Counted from the first letter of the stretch, positions 46,499 to 55,275 are shown. The stretch is 64,000 nucleotides of DNA from Pseudomonas sp. R5-89-07 (GCF_003851685.1 NZ_CP027727.1:1178001-1242000), one strand, 5' to 3'. A program made the numbers and translations. Notes: a model not told the origin generated them from the sequence alone.

Positions 46499-48922
46499 TC
46501 AGGGTTGCCCGCAGCGGGCCGGCGCAGTTTCGTAGTACAGCTCGGGATCGGCCTTGTCCGGCAACTCGAACCGCAAGCGACAGGCCGGTTGGCCGGGCGC
46601 CTTGATCCACAAGGGCGGCAGGTCGAGGATATTACCCAGAAACACTTGACTGCCTTCCTGGACCAGGGTGATGAACTCGCCGTCCGCGCTGCTGACGCTG
46701 GCGCCACGGGGCAGCGGCGCACCCCGTTCGGTCTGCACCTGCAACAGCGCGCGACGGGTCATGGTCACGCCGAATTCAACGCGATCCACCGCGCCGCGCC
46801 CGGTACTCAGCGTCGCCAGGCCGTTATCGATGTCGGCGTTGCGCGGCAGAGAGCGGGTTTGAACCTGAACCTGGCTGCGGCCGTAGGCGGCCACTTGCGG
46901 CACGATGGCCTGGCCCTGCCAGTCGGTCCAGACCGGGCCGCTGGGCGTCGAAACCTGAATACCGGGCATGTCGCTCACCGCCAGCACGGCGAAGGTATCG
47001 CGTACGGGGTAGGGCGACAGCGTCAGGCCATTGCCGTGCACTACCACGGCACCTCTTGCTGCGCCCTGGTAACTGGAACGTTCGGCGTCCGAGCGGGTGT
47101 AGTTCAGGTCCAGCTGGGCGTAGCGCGGCAGCATCGATACCCCGAAGGAGGACTCCACCTGCCCGTCGCGTGTGTCGTGCTCGGCCCCGACCCGGTAGCT
47201 CAATTGTTCATTGACCTGCTCGTTCAGGCCCACGCCGGTGCGATGCTCGCCGCCGGAGTTGCGCACCCAGCTGCGCCCCCGGCGATTGCTCCCCAGGGGC
47301 ACGCTGAGGTTCAGGTAGAAGCCGTCTTCCTGCTGCTCGCGCCCGTCCAGTTGCCATTCGGCGCTGGTGGCAATCGATACGCCGCCCACGCTCGTGCCCC
47401 AGGCGGCGAGGGCGCGGCTGCTGGGCTGGTTGTCGTAGGTGCTGGAGCGGGAAACACCGGCACTGAAGGCGCCGAGCCACGGGTGGGACCAGGACAGGTT
47501 GGCGCTTTGTTGATCGCGGTAACGCGAACGGCGTCGATCATCCTGTTCGTTCGCGGAGTTGGCGTCCTCCAGCTCGCGGTACCCAGGGGTGCGATAGGAC
47601 ATCCCGGCGCTGACTGACCACTGCTCGCCCAGGCGCTGGGAAAATCCCAGGTCTGTCTGCATGCCCCTGGTGTGTTCGAACACTTGGCTGTCGGCGAGCT
47701 GTGCGGTCACTTGCAATTGGCTGTCGAGCCATGGCAGAAACGTCACGCCGAGCCCCGCCGAGCGATAATCCTCGGCTGCCAGCAACCCGCTGCTCAGGCT
47801 GGCCTGGCGATACATCGCGCCGCTCCAGCCGGCGCTGACCACCCATGGGTCCTGGCCAGCATCGGCGCCCGTGCTGCGCACCCGGCCGGCGCCCATCGAA
47901 TAGCCCGGCGCCGGCAGGCTCATGCCGAGCATGGCTGCCGGGACGGTAAACCGCCGCTCGCCGCCGACGCTTTCCTTGACCGTCACTTCCACCTCTGAGC
48001 GGCTGTTGAGACGGCGCACATCGCTCAGGGAAAACGGCCCGGCGGGCACCACGGTGGAATGGATCAACGCACCGTTCTGCCGGATTTCCACCTGGGCCGG
48101 GCTGTTGGCGATGCCGGTAATGGTCGCGCCGGGTTGCTGGTCCTGCAGGGCCTGTTCGGTGAACACCTGCAGGCCGGTGATCTGCGCTCCAGCCAGCACC
48201 GGGTTGTACAGGTTGATCTGGCCCGCCTGCAGCACGGCCTGCTGGCGGGCGAAGGTGCGTTGGGCGTATGCCTCCAAGTGGGTGCTGCGCGAACGGCCTT
48301 GCTGCCAGGTCTGCACTTGGCGGCTGCGCAGGATCCAGTCGCCCGCGTTGACCCCGGCTTCGGTGTTGGCTGAGCCAAAGCCGCTGCTGTCGTCTTCATC
48401 CCTGTTGTACAGCCCGCTGAGGTCATAGTTGAGCAGGGCCGCGAAGCCGCCGGTCTGGTAGCCGGAGATGTCCTGTTCGCGGGTGCGCAGCGCTTGTGTC
48501 GGCACCACCAGCGACAGGGTCAGACTGGCGGGGTCCTGCTCCACCAGCGCCTGGGGATAAGTGCCGAGCACATCGGCGCACGGTGCGGCAGCCTTTGCGC
48601 CAGGGACAGTCAGGCGCGCGGCGTCCAGCAGCGCGGTGTTGAAGCACAGCGTGCCGTGCGCATCGAATGTTGCCTGCACCCGGCCCCGGCGTTGACCATT
48701 CACCATCAGATTGACCGCATGTTGCCCGGGACTGAAGCGCGGCGCGGCCAGCAGCAGCTCGGCCAGTTGCGGATCGATGCCGCGATGGCCAAGGGTCTGG
48801 GCGTCGAAGGCGGCGGCGTTGGCGTCAGGTTCAGCCCAGGCATCCCAGGCCAGCAATACATTGATCAATGGCACAAAGGCGCGGGCCAGCGAGGTTGGCA
48901 CACGGCTTTCACGGTTGTTCAT
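46499..48922 (-). CDS. Outer-membrane fimbrial usher
   Basis: This 807-residue usher for chaperone-usher fimbriae has a signal peptide (about residues 1-29), an N-terminal domain that binds chaperone-subunit complexes, a 24-strand barrel with the plug domain (QVEIRQNGALIHSTVVPAGPF region), and a C-terminal domain with a Cys pair (PACRLRFELP and ARCGQP). I chose the ATG at 48922 because AAGG precedes it and a signal peptide follows; it overlaps the chaperone stop by 14 bp. The family is that paired with DUF1120 subunits and not the classical PapC or Csu type. Confidence 0.9.
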   Translation of the reverse strand: MNNRESRVPTSLARAFVPLINVLLAWDAWAEPDANAAAFDAQTLGHRGIDPQLAELLLAAPRFSPGQHAVNLMVNGQRRGRVQATFDAHGTLCFNTALLDAARLTVPGAKAAAPCADVLGTYPQALVEQDPASLTLSLVVPTQALRTREQDISGYQTGGFAALLNYDLSGLYNRDEDDSSGFGSANTEAGVNAGDWILRSRQVQTWQQGRSRSTHLEAYAQRTFARQQAVLQAGQINLYNPVLAGAQITGLQVFTEQALQDQQPGATITGIANSPAQVEIRQNGALIHSTVVPAGPFSLSDVRRLNSRSEVEVTVKESVGGERRFTVPAAMLGMSLPAPGYSMGAGRVRSTGADAGQDPWVVSAGWSGAMYRQASLSSGLLAAEDYRSAGLGVTFLPWLDSQLQVTAQLADSQVFEHTRGMQTDLGFSQRLGEQWSVSAGMSYRTPGYRELEDANSANEQDDRRRSRYRDQQSANLSWSHPWLGAFSAGVSRSSTYDNQPSSRALAAWGTSVGGVSIATSAEWQLDGREQQEDGFYLNLSVPLGSNRRGRSWVRNSGGEHRTGVGLNEQVNEQLSYRVGAEHDTRDGQVESSFGVSMLPRYAQLDLNYTRSDAERSSYQGAARGAVVVHGNGLTLSPYPVRDTFAVLAVSDMPGIQVSTPSGPVWTDWQGQAIVPQVAAYGRSQVQVQTRSLPRNADIDNGLATLSTGRGAVDRVEFGVTMTRRALLQVQTERGAPLPRGASVSSADGEFITLVQEGSQVFLGNILDLPPLWIKAPGQPACRLRFELPDKADPELYYETAPARCGQP

Positions 48923-49619
48923 GGTTGCCTTGAACCAGCGGCGCATCGTAGGGCGCCACGGTGAATCCGTAGATCGTCGCCGGTTGCAGGCGTACCGACT
49001 GCGCACCCGCCGCCGTGGCCGCCATGTTCAGGGTTTCGCCGGGCAGTACGTAGGTGCGTGGCAGCATGGCCCGGCCGCTGCCCGGTTGCAGTTGAAGCTC
49101 CTGTGCCAGGCGAACCACATAGGCGCTGGGGTTGTGCACCTGCAATTGCTGGTGGTTCAGCGACCAGCGCAAGCCTTCCCACGGCGTGCGGTTGGGCGCC
49201 AGCCCCTTGGGGTGCAGGATCACCGGCAGGTTCTGGCGTACGGTCACGCCGACCCGGGCGTGCCCGGCCTGGGTCGGCGCGCGGCCCTGGGGCATGCCTT
49301 CGAAGGTGACGCGCTTGAGGCGCTGGGTTTGCAGTGGTTGCGGGGATTGCAGGATGAACCGCACCAGTTGGCTTTTCGACGGCTCCACTCGCGACAGTGG
49401 CGGCGTGACAAACAGCAGAGGCTCGGGGTCTTCGGGAATATCTTGGAGGGTGACGTGCAGCAGGGCCAGCTTGTCATCGGTGTTGGTCACCGAAATCGCT
49501 GTTTCGCCCTCGGCTTCGTGGACGATGACCACCGACGTATCCGGCACCATGCCGTCGGCCCTGGCGGTCGTGCACAGGGCGAGTGCCAGCAGGCCGATGG
49601 GCGAGAAAAACCAAGTCAT
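48909..49619 (-). CDS. Periplasmic fimbrial chaperone
   Basis: This 236-residue PapD-like chaperone has a signal peptide ending ARAD and an N-terminal Ig domain with the donor-strand region FVTPPLSRVEPSKSQLVRFI. The RILR-type basic residue is retained (PVILHPKGLAPN), and a second Ig domain ends in VAPYDAPL. It should cap and fold the DUF1120 subunits before the usher takes them. The gene lies between subunit 4 and the usher in the operon. Confidence 0.9.
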   Translation of the reverse strand: MTWFFSPIGLLALALCTTARADGMVPDTSVVIVHEAEGETAISVTNTDDKLALLHVTLQDIPEDPEPLLFVTPPLSRVEPSKSQLVRFILQSPQPLQTQRLKRVTFEGMPQGRAPTQAGHARVGVTVRQNLPVILHPKGLAPNRTPWEGLRWSLNHQQLQVHNPSAYVVRLAQELQLQPGSGRAMLPRTYVLPGETLNMAATAAGAQSVRLQPATIYGFTVAPYDAPLVQGNHEQP

Positions 49620-49644
49620 CGCAGGGCTCCTTCATAGTGCGAGG

Positions 49645-50268
49645 TTAGAGGTAGTGCAGGTCCAGCGAGATCGATCCGTCGAGGGGCACCTCCTGGTCCA
49701 GCGTCAGGTACATGGCCGGGTTGATCGACGTATCGATGCGCAGCAGCGTGGTCAGTTGCGTCAGGGGCGACGGCATGCGCCCGCCCGGCCGGGCAAAGCC
49801 CATCAGCGCGCGCGGGTAGGCGTTGGTCTCGGCGAACCAGCTGGCGCCGAAATCCCGGGAGGCCATTGATTGCAGAGGCTGTCCGTCGCCCATCGGTTCG
49901 CGATAGGACAAGGCCACCGATCCCAGGCGCTCCGTCGGCGCATGGGGGTTCATGCCCAGGCCATAAAAGTAGTCCGGCGCCTGGGACGAGCCGGCGCGGT
50001 TATCGACGCCCATCAGGGCAAACAGCATCGGGCCGCTGCAGGTGATATCTATCTCCAGGATGTACGGGACCAGCACGTTGTACTGGTCCGGGTCCAGGCT
50101 GCTGGCGGCAATTGTGCCGTGATCGATCAGGCCGTCCCTGGAGAGCTGGACGGTGCAGGCATCCGGGGTGATCAGGCCGCTGACCTGCAGGTCCGTGGTC
50201 TGCGCCAGGGCGGCATGGCTGGCGGTCAGGCACAGCAGCATCAACGCAAGGGGTGGGCAGAGGTTCAT
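49645..50268 (-). CDS. DUF1120 fimbrial subunit (fourth in operon)
   Basis: This 207-residue secreted protein has a signal peptide (about residues 1-22), a TTDLQVSGLITPDACTVQLS donor-strand-like segment, a second Cys (DITCSGPMLFAL), GVDNRAGSS and the ending EVPLDGSISLDLHYL. It is the most diverged of the four subunits, so it may be a tip-proximal adaptor. It lies 9 bp after subunit 3 and 25 bp before the chaperone gene. Confidence 0.82.
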   Translation of the reverse strand: MNLCPPLALMLLCLTASHAALAQTTDLQVSGLITPDACTVQLSRDGLIDHGTIAASSLDPDQYNVLVPYILEIDITCSGPMLFALMGVDNRAGSSQAPDYFYGLGMNPHAPTERLGSVALSYREPMGDGQPLQSMASRDFGASWFAETNAYPRALMGFARPGGRMPSPLTQLTTLLRIDTSINPAMYLTLDQEVPLDGSISLDLHYL

Positions 50269-50277
50269 GGTGGCCTT

Positions 50278-50904
50278 CTACAGGTAGACCACTTCGAGGG
50301 TGGCGGAACCGTCGATCGGCACTTCGTTGCTCAGGTCCAGCCCATCGGTGCGGTCGATAATGGTTTGTATGCCCAGTTCAACGTCGAGCTTTTGCATGGC
50401 GATTGGCGCACTGAGGTCGGCTGGATCAGCTGCGGACATATAAGTGTTGGGGTACCAGACCCACTCCCTGTACCAGGTCTGGCCCTGGTCTTCGGAGCCG
50501 ATCGACTGGGCGGGCACGTTGTCCGCCAGTGAGTTGCTCCAGGTCAGGAAATACCCGCCCAGTTTCTTGCCGTCGACCAGGCCGATGCCATATTTGTTGT
50601 CGGTGGTACCGATAGCGGTACCGGCGCGGTTGTCGATAGCCCGCAGGGCGATCAGCGTTGACGCATCGCAGAGCACACTCAAGCTCAGCACATCGTTGCC
50701 GATAATAGTGTGTCGGTCAGGTGCCAGGTCACTGACCGAAATTTTGCCGTGATCGATCACGCCGTTCTTGGACAGGCTGGGTGTACAGGCGCTGGGCGTG
50801 ATCAGGCCCTTGACGGTCAGCTCCACGGTGGATGCGGCGAATGCGCCGGGAACGCAAGCCAGCAGGGTAGCGGTGGCGGTCAGGAATTTGATGCGGGAAA
50901 ACAT
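50278..50904 (-). CDS. DUF1120 fimbrial subunit (third in operon)
   Basis: This 208-residue secreted subunit has signal peptide ending AFAAS, then STVELTVKGLITPSACTPSL, the VIDHGKIS motif, a second Cys in LSVLCDAST and IDNRAGTA, ending VPIDGSATLEVVYL. It is very close to subunit 1 in its first 40 residues. It is 37 bp after subunit 2. Confidence 0.85.
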   Translation of the reverse strand: MFSRIKFLTATATLLACVPGAFAASTVELTVKGLITPSACTPSLSKNGVIDHGKISVSDLAPDRHTIIGNDVLSLSVLCDASTLIALRAIDNRAGTAIGTTDNKYGIGLVDGKKLGGYFLTWSNSLADNVPAQSIGSEDQGQTWYREWVWYPNTYMSAADPADLSAPIAMQKLDVELGIQTIIDRTDGLDLSNEVPIDGSATLEVVYL

Positions 50905-50941
50905 GCTGAGGTACTCCGGGAAGAAGAAGGGGTGCAGGGCG

Positions 50942-51568
50942 TTACAGGTATTTCATTTCCAGCGTGGCGTGCCCGTCGATAGGCACCTCGTCGGTGAGAG
51001 TCAACTGACTGGCCCCGACGATAGTGGTGTACACCCGCAGTTCGGCGCTGACCTTGGTCAGTGCAATTGGACGCGGCAGGCCGTCCTTGAGGGCGAAGGC
51101 CGTCAAGGTGCCATGGCCCAGCACCATCGCTTCATGCCAACTGACGCCCGCGTCGCTGGAAAGGATGGTGCGCACGGCGACGCTGTCATCGGCCACTGCG
51201 TTCATCAGGCCGAACGCTGCGCTGCCTACGCGCTCGTTGCCGTTGATGACGCCCAGGCCGTGGTGCGCGACATTCATCGCCGAGCTACCGGCGCGGTTAT
51301 CGATGGTGCTCAGGGCGAAAAACGTCGGCCCTTCGCAAACCACCTGCAGCCCCAGCTCACCTTGTTTGAGGGCCGTGGGTTTTTCCGGGTCGAGATCCTT
51401 GGCGGTGATCTTGCCGTGATCGATGTTGCCGTCATGGGTCAAGGTGGGCAGGCAGGCACTCGGGGTGATGGCCCCCTGGACGGCCAGTTGCGCAGAGCTA
51501 GCGGCAGTGGCTTGCAAGGCGCAGGCAAGCAGCAGCGGCGCCAGCAGATAGGGCGTTGAGGTATCCAT
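50942..51568 (-). CDS. DUF1120 fimbrial subunit (second in operon)
   Basis: This 208-residue secreted subunit has a signal peptide ending QATAAS, SAQLAVQGAITPSACLPTL, NIDHGKITAKDLDPEKPTAL, a second Cys in LQVVCEGPTFFAL and IDNRAGSSAMNVAHHGLG, ending VPIDGHATLEMKYL. It is the same length as subunits 1 and 3. It is 70 bp after subunit 1. Confidence 0.85.
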   Translation of the reverse strand: MDTSTPYLLAPLLLACALQATAASSAQLAVQGAITPSACLPTLTHDGNIDHGKITAKDLDPEKPTALKQGELGLQVVCEGPTFFALSTIDNRAGSSAMNVAHHGLGVINGNERVGSAAFGLMNAVADDSVAVRTILSSDAGVSWHEAMVLGHGTLTAFALKDGLPRPIALTKVSAELRVYTTIVGASQLTLTDEVPIDGHATLEMKYL

Positions 51569-51638
51569 GACTGGGCGTGTTCCTGTGGTGAGTACAACGG
51601 GCGATGGCCTGGGCCCCGCCTGCTTGGGCGCGGGGCTG

Positions 51639-52265
51639 TTACAGGTACTTCACTTCGATAGTGGCCGAACCGTCGATCAACACTTCATTGCTCAGGTCCA
51701 GGTCGCGGGCAGGGGCAATACGGGTCTGTACATGCAGTTCGCTGATCAGGTCTTTAATAGCAACTGGCGACCATTGGCCGCTGGCGCGATCACCAAAACC
51801 CGCCAGGTTGGCCTGTTGCCAGACGGCACCGTCGATATCGCTCCAACTGATGCCGTCATCGATCGACTCCAGCGGCATGACAGGGGTGTTGTCAGCGTTG
51901 GCTTCGCGCACTTCGAAGGTGTAATAGCCGATTTTCTGGGTGTCGTTGATCAGCCCCAGGCCATAGCCCACCGTGGGCAAGCTGGAGGAGGCGGCGCGGT
52001 TATCGATGCCGCGTAGCGCAAACAGGGTTTGGGCATCGCAGTTCACGCGCATCGTGAGGATGTTGTTGAAGACCTTGCCGCGATCCTGATCGATGTCCTT
52101 GGCGGAAATCTTGCCGTGGTCGATCACGGCATTGGACAGGCTGGGGGTGCAGGCGCTGGGTGTGATCAAACCCTTGACGGTCAGCTCGACGGTGCTGGTG
52201 GCGAAGGCTGAAGAAATACTGCCCAGCAGCAGGGCGGTACTCAGGGTTATCAGGGAGGCTTTCAT
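51639..52265 (-). CDS. DUF1120 fimbrial subunit (first in operon), probable major subunit
   Basis: This 208-residue secreted subunit opens the operon, the usual place for a major pilin. The signal peptide (MKASLITLSTALLLGSISSAFA) is followed by STVELTVKGLITPSACTPSL, the two conserved Cys and IDNRAASSS, ending VLIDGSATIEVKYL. I chose the ATG at 52265 for the signal peptide; the frame extends upstream into the promoter. The operon is divergent from two phosphorelay genes across 382 bp. Confidence 0.86.
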   Translation of the reverse strand: MKASLITLSTALLLGSISSAFATSTVELTVKGLITPSACTPSLSNAVIDHGKISAKDIDQDRGKVFNNILTMRVNCDAQTLFALRGIDNRAASSSLPTVGYGLGLINDTQKIGYYTFEVREANADNTPVMPLESIDDGISWSDIDGAVWQQANLAGFGDRASGQWSPVAIKDLISELHVQTRIAPARDLDLSNEVLIDGSATIEVKYL

Positions 52266-52647
52266 GATGAGGTTCCGGTGCAGTGCGGTGTGCCGGGTAC
52301 AGCTTCGCAGCGCCTGGCCCGCATGGGTTGGCGTGGGAGAGCGACCGTGGCGGTTGATTGAATGACGGCGCGGCATCGGCCGGCGCGTTCGGTTCCCGCG
52401 ATGGGGATGGAGAAAATTTATAGCCTGGCGCTGCACCGGGAAATACAACAATTACGAGAATGGCACAGTGATGGCAAATCGCGGGTTTTCGTAATAGTTG
52501 TATCGTGGAATTGGTGTGTTTTTTTGTATTTTCCTGCGTTTTTCCGACCGCGAATTATTCGAATGAATAGTTCAACTCGCTTTCTTGCTGCTCGGTCGAT
52601 CTCTAGTGCGCTGGGGCGTCGCCGCCACCGCCACTTTCGAGAAAACC
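52266..52647. promoter_or_regulatory. Divergent promoter region with an 18-bp inverted repeat, fimbriae versus regulators
   Basis: There is no gene in these 382 bp. From 52440 to 52570 it is markedly AT-rich. Arms ATACAACAATTACGAGAA (52443-52460) and TTTTCGTAATAGTTGTAT (52486-52503) pair at 16 of 18 positions across a 25-bp gap. Each arm, read inward, contains a TTTCGTA-like heptad resembling BvgA sites (TTTCNTA). Confidence 0.6.
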
Positions 52648-53427
52648 ATGCCTTCAGCTAACCCTCCCGCCCACTGGCAGCACCTGTGGGTGCTGGTGGT
52701 CGAGGACCATTGCACCTATCGCAGCCTGATGGAGGCTTTCCTGGACACACTGGGCGTCAGGCATGTGGTGGTCGGCGAGGGGGAATCGGCGCTGCGAGTG
52801 CTGGCCTCGGTGCGCGTAGACCTGGTGATCAGCGACTGCCGGATGCCGGTCATGGACGGTTACACCATGAGCAACAAGATACGCCGTCGCGAGCGCGCGC
52901 TGGATCTGCCCAGGGTGCCGATCGTGGCACTTACCGGCAGCCTGACTCCGGATGAAATCACACGCTGTTTCGACGCCGGCATGGACGCCTGCCTGGTCAA
53001 GCCCCTGAGTCTGCCACGCTTGCGCGAGTTGCTCGAAAGCTGGCTGCCCGATGCTCACGGCCAGCGCTCGACGTCGGGTCGCTGGGTGGTGGGAGCCTGC
53101 GCCGATTGGCCGACGCGCGCACAGTTGATCGAGACATTCGGCTCCCAGAGCGTCGTCGATGCGATGCTCAAGAGTCTGGTGCAGGAAGCCCGGGCCGATC
53201 AGCAGGCTTTGCTGCAAGGGCAGATCAGCCTTGACGCCGGGCTGGTCGGCGAGCGCTTGCACCGGTTGGTGGGCAGCCTGGCGTTTCTCGGCGCGGTGGA
53301 GCTGGAGCAGCGTTGCCAGGCACTGATGGCGGACCTGCGCAGCAAGGGGGTGCGGGCCAACCGGTCGGTTCTGGAGCAGTTGCTCAAGGACGTTTGTATC
53401 TACCTCGACTACCTGGCAGAGCTGTGA
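52648..53427 (+). CDS. Receiver-Hpt phosphorelay protein (BvgS C-terminal-like, no kinase domain)
   Basis: This 259-residue cytoplasmic protein has a receiver domain (residues about 13-135) and a histidine phosphotransfer domain (about 155-255). The receiver is complete: E19/D20, phospho-acceptor D63 (VISDCRMPVMDGY), T96 and K118. The Hpt His is H205 (RLHRLVGSLAFLGA). Nothing resembling a sensor or kinase domain is present, so it looks like the detached REC-Hpt tail of a BvgS/EvgS-type kinase. The ATG at 52648 is preferred over an upstream TTG. A response-regulator gene follows 207 bp later. Confidence 0.85.
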   Translation: MPSANPPAHWQHLWVLVVEDHCTYRSLMEAFLDTLGVRHVVVGEGESALRVLASVRVDLVISDCRMPVMDGYTMSNKIRRRERALDLPRVPIVALTGSLTPDEITRCFDAGMDACLVKPLSLPRLRELLESWLPDAHGQRSTSGRWVVGACADWPTRAQLIETFGSQSVVDAMLKSLVQEARADQQALLQGQISLDAGLVGERLHRLVGSLAFLGAVELEQRCQALMADLRSKGVRANRSVLEQLLKDVCIYLDYLAEL

Positions 53428-53634
53428 AAGCTGTTTTTGGCAATCGGCATCGTCGGAGTCGGTACGCGGTTTATTAACTCTTCGTGTAGGCCTTTTCTCT
53501 TTGTTTTGTGGGAAACAACAATCTTTCCCGCAAACGCTGGGTGCAGCCACAGGCCGCGGATTGGCGACGGTTGTTGCCTGTCGTCAAGGGCGGTACTTTG
53601 CGTTGATTCAACTAACCATCACGAGTGGTTCTCC

Positions 53635-54270
53635 ATGATTCGCGTAATTATTGCTGACGATCACCCTATCGTTCGCATCGGGCAAAAAGTGGTGATTGAA
53701 GCTTCGGGTACTTACAAGGTCGTCGGCGAGGCCGACGGCCCCGATCAACTGCTGGCGCTGATGCGCGATACCCTTTGCGATGTACTGGTCACCGACTTCG
53801 CCATGCCGGGCGACCACCAGGCCGACGGTTACAGCCTGCTCGGGCTGTTGCATCGCAACCATCCGACCGTGCCGGTGATCCTGGTGACCATGTTCGCCAA
53901 TATCGCCACCCTGCGTGCCTCCTTTGCCCTCGGCGCCCGGGCCATTGTGGCCAAAAGCGCATCCGCCAGGGAGCTGCCGCTGGCCATCCGCGCAGTGATC
54001 CGGGGGCGGACCTTTATCAGTGAGGCCCTGCGCGCGCAAATGGCCCAGGCCGGCGAGACTGACCCGGCGCTGCAGCCGCAGTTGTCCGGCAAGGAACGCG
54101 AGGTGGTGCGCATGTTGGCCAGCGGCATGACCGTCAGCCAGATCGCGGCACGGGTCAATCGCAGCATCTCGACCATCAGCAAGCAGAAGAGCACGGCCAT
54201 GAGCCGACTGAGCATTTCCACGGACGTGGATCTATTCGCCTATGCCCGGCACAGTGGCATGGTGCCCTGA
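53635..54270 (+). CDS. LuxR/FixJ-type response regulator (BvgA/FimZ-like)
   Basis: This 211-residue regulator has an N-terminal receiver (D8/D9, phospho-acceptor D54, T85, K107) and a C-terminal LuxR HTH (LSGKEREVVRMLASGMTVSQIAARVNRSISTISKQKSTAMSRL). It resembles BvgA, FimZ and EvgA, which control fimbrial and virulence genes. It lies beside a REC-Hpt protein and a divergent fimbrial operon, so I infer it activates that operon through the repeats in 52443-52503. I chose the ATG at 53635; a longer frame upstream has no domain similarity. Confidence 0.9.
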   Translation: MIRVIIADDHPIVRIGQKVVIEASGTYKVVGEADGPDQLLALMRDTLCDVLVTDFAMPGDHQADGYSLLGLLHRNHPTVPVILVTMFANIATLRASFALGARAIVAKSASARELPLAIRAVIRGRTFISEALRAQMAQAGETDPALQPQLSGKEREVVRMLASGMTVSQIAARVNRSISTISKQKSTAMSRLSISTDVDLFAYARHSGMVP

Positions 54271-54359
54271 CCCCAAGTATTTGCGCTGCGAATGTCGGTA
54301 GCCTTGGCGGCGCGGGCGGCTTATCGTGCGCCTACCTTTTCAACGCCCGGAACCTGCCC

Positions 54360-54830
54360 ATGAGTGATGCCCATAACGCCTTGATCACCGAGTTCTACAG
54401 CGCTTTTCAGCGCCTGGACGCCGAGGCCATGGCGGCCTGCTATACCGATGACGTGCTGTTCAGCGACCCGGCGTTCGGCGAACTGCGCGGCCGCGATGCC
54501 GGTGATATGTGGCGCATGCTGACCACTCGGGCCAAGGACTTCTCGCTGACGTTCGACCACGTGCGCAGCGATGACACCCACGGCAGTGCGCACTGGGTGG
54601 CGACTTACCTGTTCAGCGCGACCGGCAATACCGTCGTCAACGATATCGGTGCGCGCTTTGTGTTTCGTGACGGCAAGATCTGCGAGCATCACGATCACTT
54701 CGACCTGTGGCGTTGGTCTCGCCAGGCGCTGGGCATCAAGGGGCTGCTGCTGGGCTGGTCGCCGGCGCTGAAAAACGCCGTGCGCGCCCAGGCCCTCAAA
54801 GGCCTGAAGGCATTTCAGGCCGGTCGTTGA
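54360..54830 (+). CDS. SnoaL-like NTF2-fold protein
   Basis: This 156-residue cytoplasmic protein has the SnoaL-like pattern HNALITEFYSAFQRLDAEAMAACYTDDVLFSDPAFGEL and a later IGARFVFRDGKICEHHDHFDLWRW strand. Members of this fold include isomerases, hydrolases and binding proteins; nothing identifies the reaction here. It is monocistronic or paired with the GIY-YIG gene 36 bp downstream. Confidence 0.75.
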   Translation: MSDAHNALITEFYSAFQRLDAEAMAACYTDDVLFSDPAFGELRGRDAGDMWRMLTTRAKDFSLTFDHVRSDDTHGSAHWVATYLFSATGNTVVNDIGARFVFRDGKICEHHDHFDLWRWSRQALGIKGLLLGWSPALKNAVRAQALKGLKAFQAGR

Positions 54831-54866
54831 TAAGATTGGCGCTCCTCTGGCCCGCCGAATCGATCC

Positions 54867-55142
54867 GTGACGACTCCCACTGAAGCCAAACCCTGGTTCG
54901 TCTACCTGGTGCGTGCCGCCAACGGCTCGCTGTATTGCGGCATCAGTAATGACCCGCACCGCCGGTTTGCCGCCCACCAGAGCGGCAAGGGCGCGCGGTT
55001 CTTTTTGTCCAGCCCTGCCGTTGCCTTGGTGTACACCGAGCAATGCGCCAGCAAAGGCGAGGCGTTGCGCCAGGAGCGGCTGATCAAGAAACTCAAGAAG
55101 AGCGCCAAGGAATGCCTGGCGGCCAGCGGCTCTTCGATATGA
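54867..55142 (+). CDS. GIY-YIG nuclease-family protein (YhbQ-like)
   Basis: This 91-residue single-domain GIY-YIG protein starts at GTG 54867. It shows the [20 protein letters not shown] core (the Y-V/C-G-I motif), the catalytic Arg in [10 protein letters not shown] and the Glu in [15 protein letters not shown]. YhbQ/YbbQ-type proteins are implicated in DNA repair, but their physiological role is unsettled. Confidence 0.8.
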   Translation: MTTPTEAKPWFVYLVRAANGSLYCGISNDPHRRFAAHQSGKGARFFLSSPAVALVYTEQCASKGEALRQERLIKKLKKSAKECLAASGSSI

Positions 55143-55228
55143 CTGAGGCGCTCTGCGCTGCGGAACCCGCAATTATTTTCAAACCGGAGTGAGGTAAACC
55201 CCAGGCCCATCCGTGTAGTGCTTGAAAC

Positions 55229-55243
55229 TGCGATTTATTCGCA
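55229..55243. promoter_or_regulatory. Candidate Fur box upstream of the TonB receptor
   Basis: TGCGATTTATTCGCA has perfect TGCGA/TCGCA arms. Read on the other strand with its flank it is AATGCGAATAAATCGCA, close to the AATGCGAATNATTCTCATT pattern common in Pseudomonas Fur sites. It lies 33 bp before the receptor ATG. Confidence 0.4.
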
Positions 55244-55275
55244 TTAACAACATTTTCTACACGGGTTCTCACAGC

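Noticed and set aside
45369..54270. Fimbrial locus as a genomic island
   Set aside because: No integrase, tRNA, flanking direct repeats or clear base-composition break is visible; its flanks are ordinary genes with tight overlaps.
55162..55189. GGAACC-N16-CCGGAGT upstream of the TonB receptor as a second hrp box
   Set aside because: The -10 half lacks CCAC, so it does not match the HrpL consensus.
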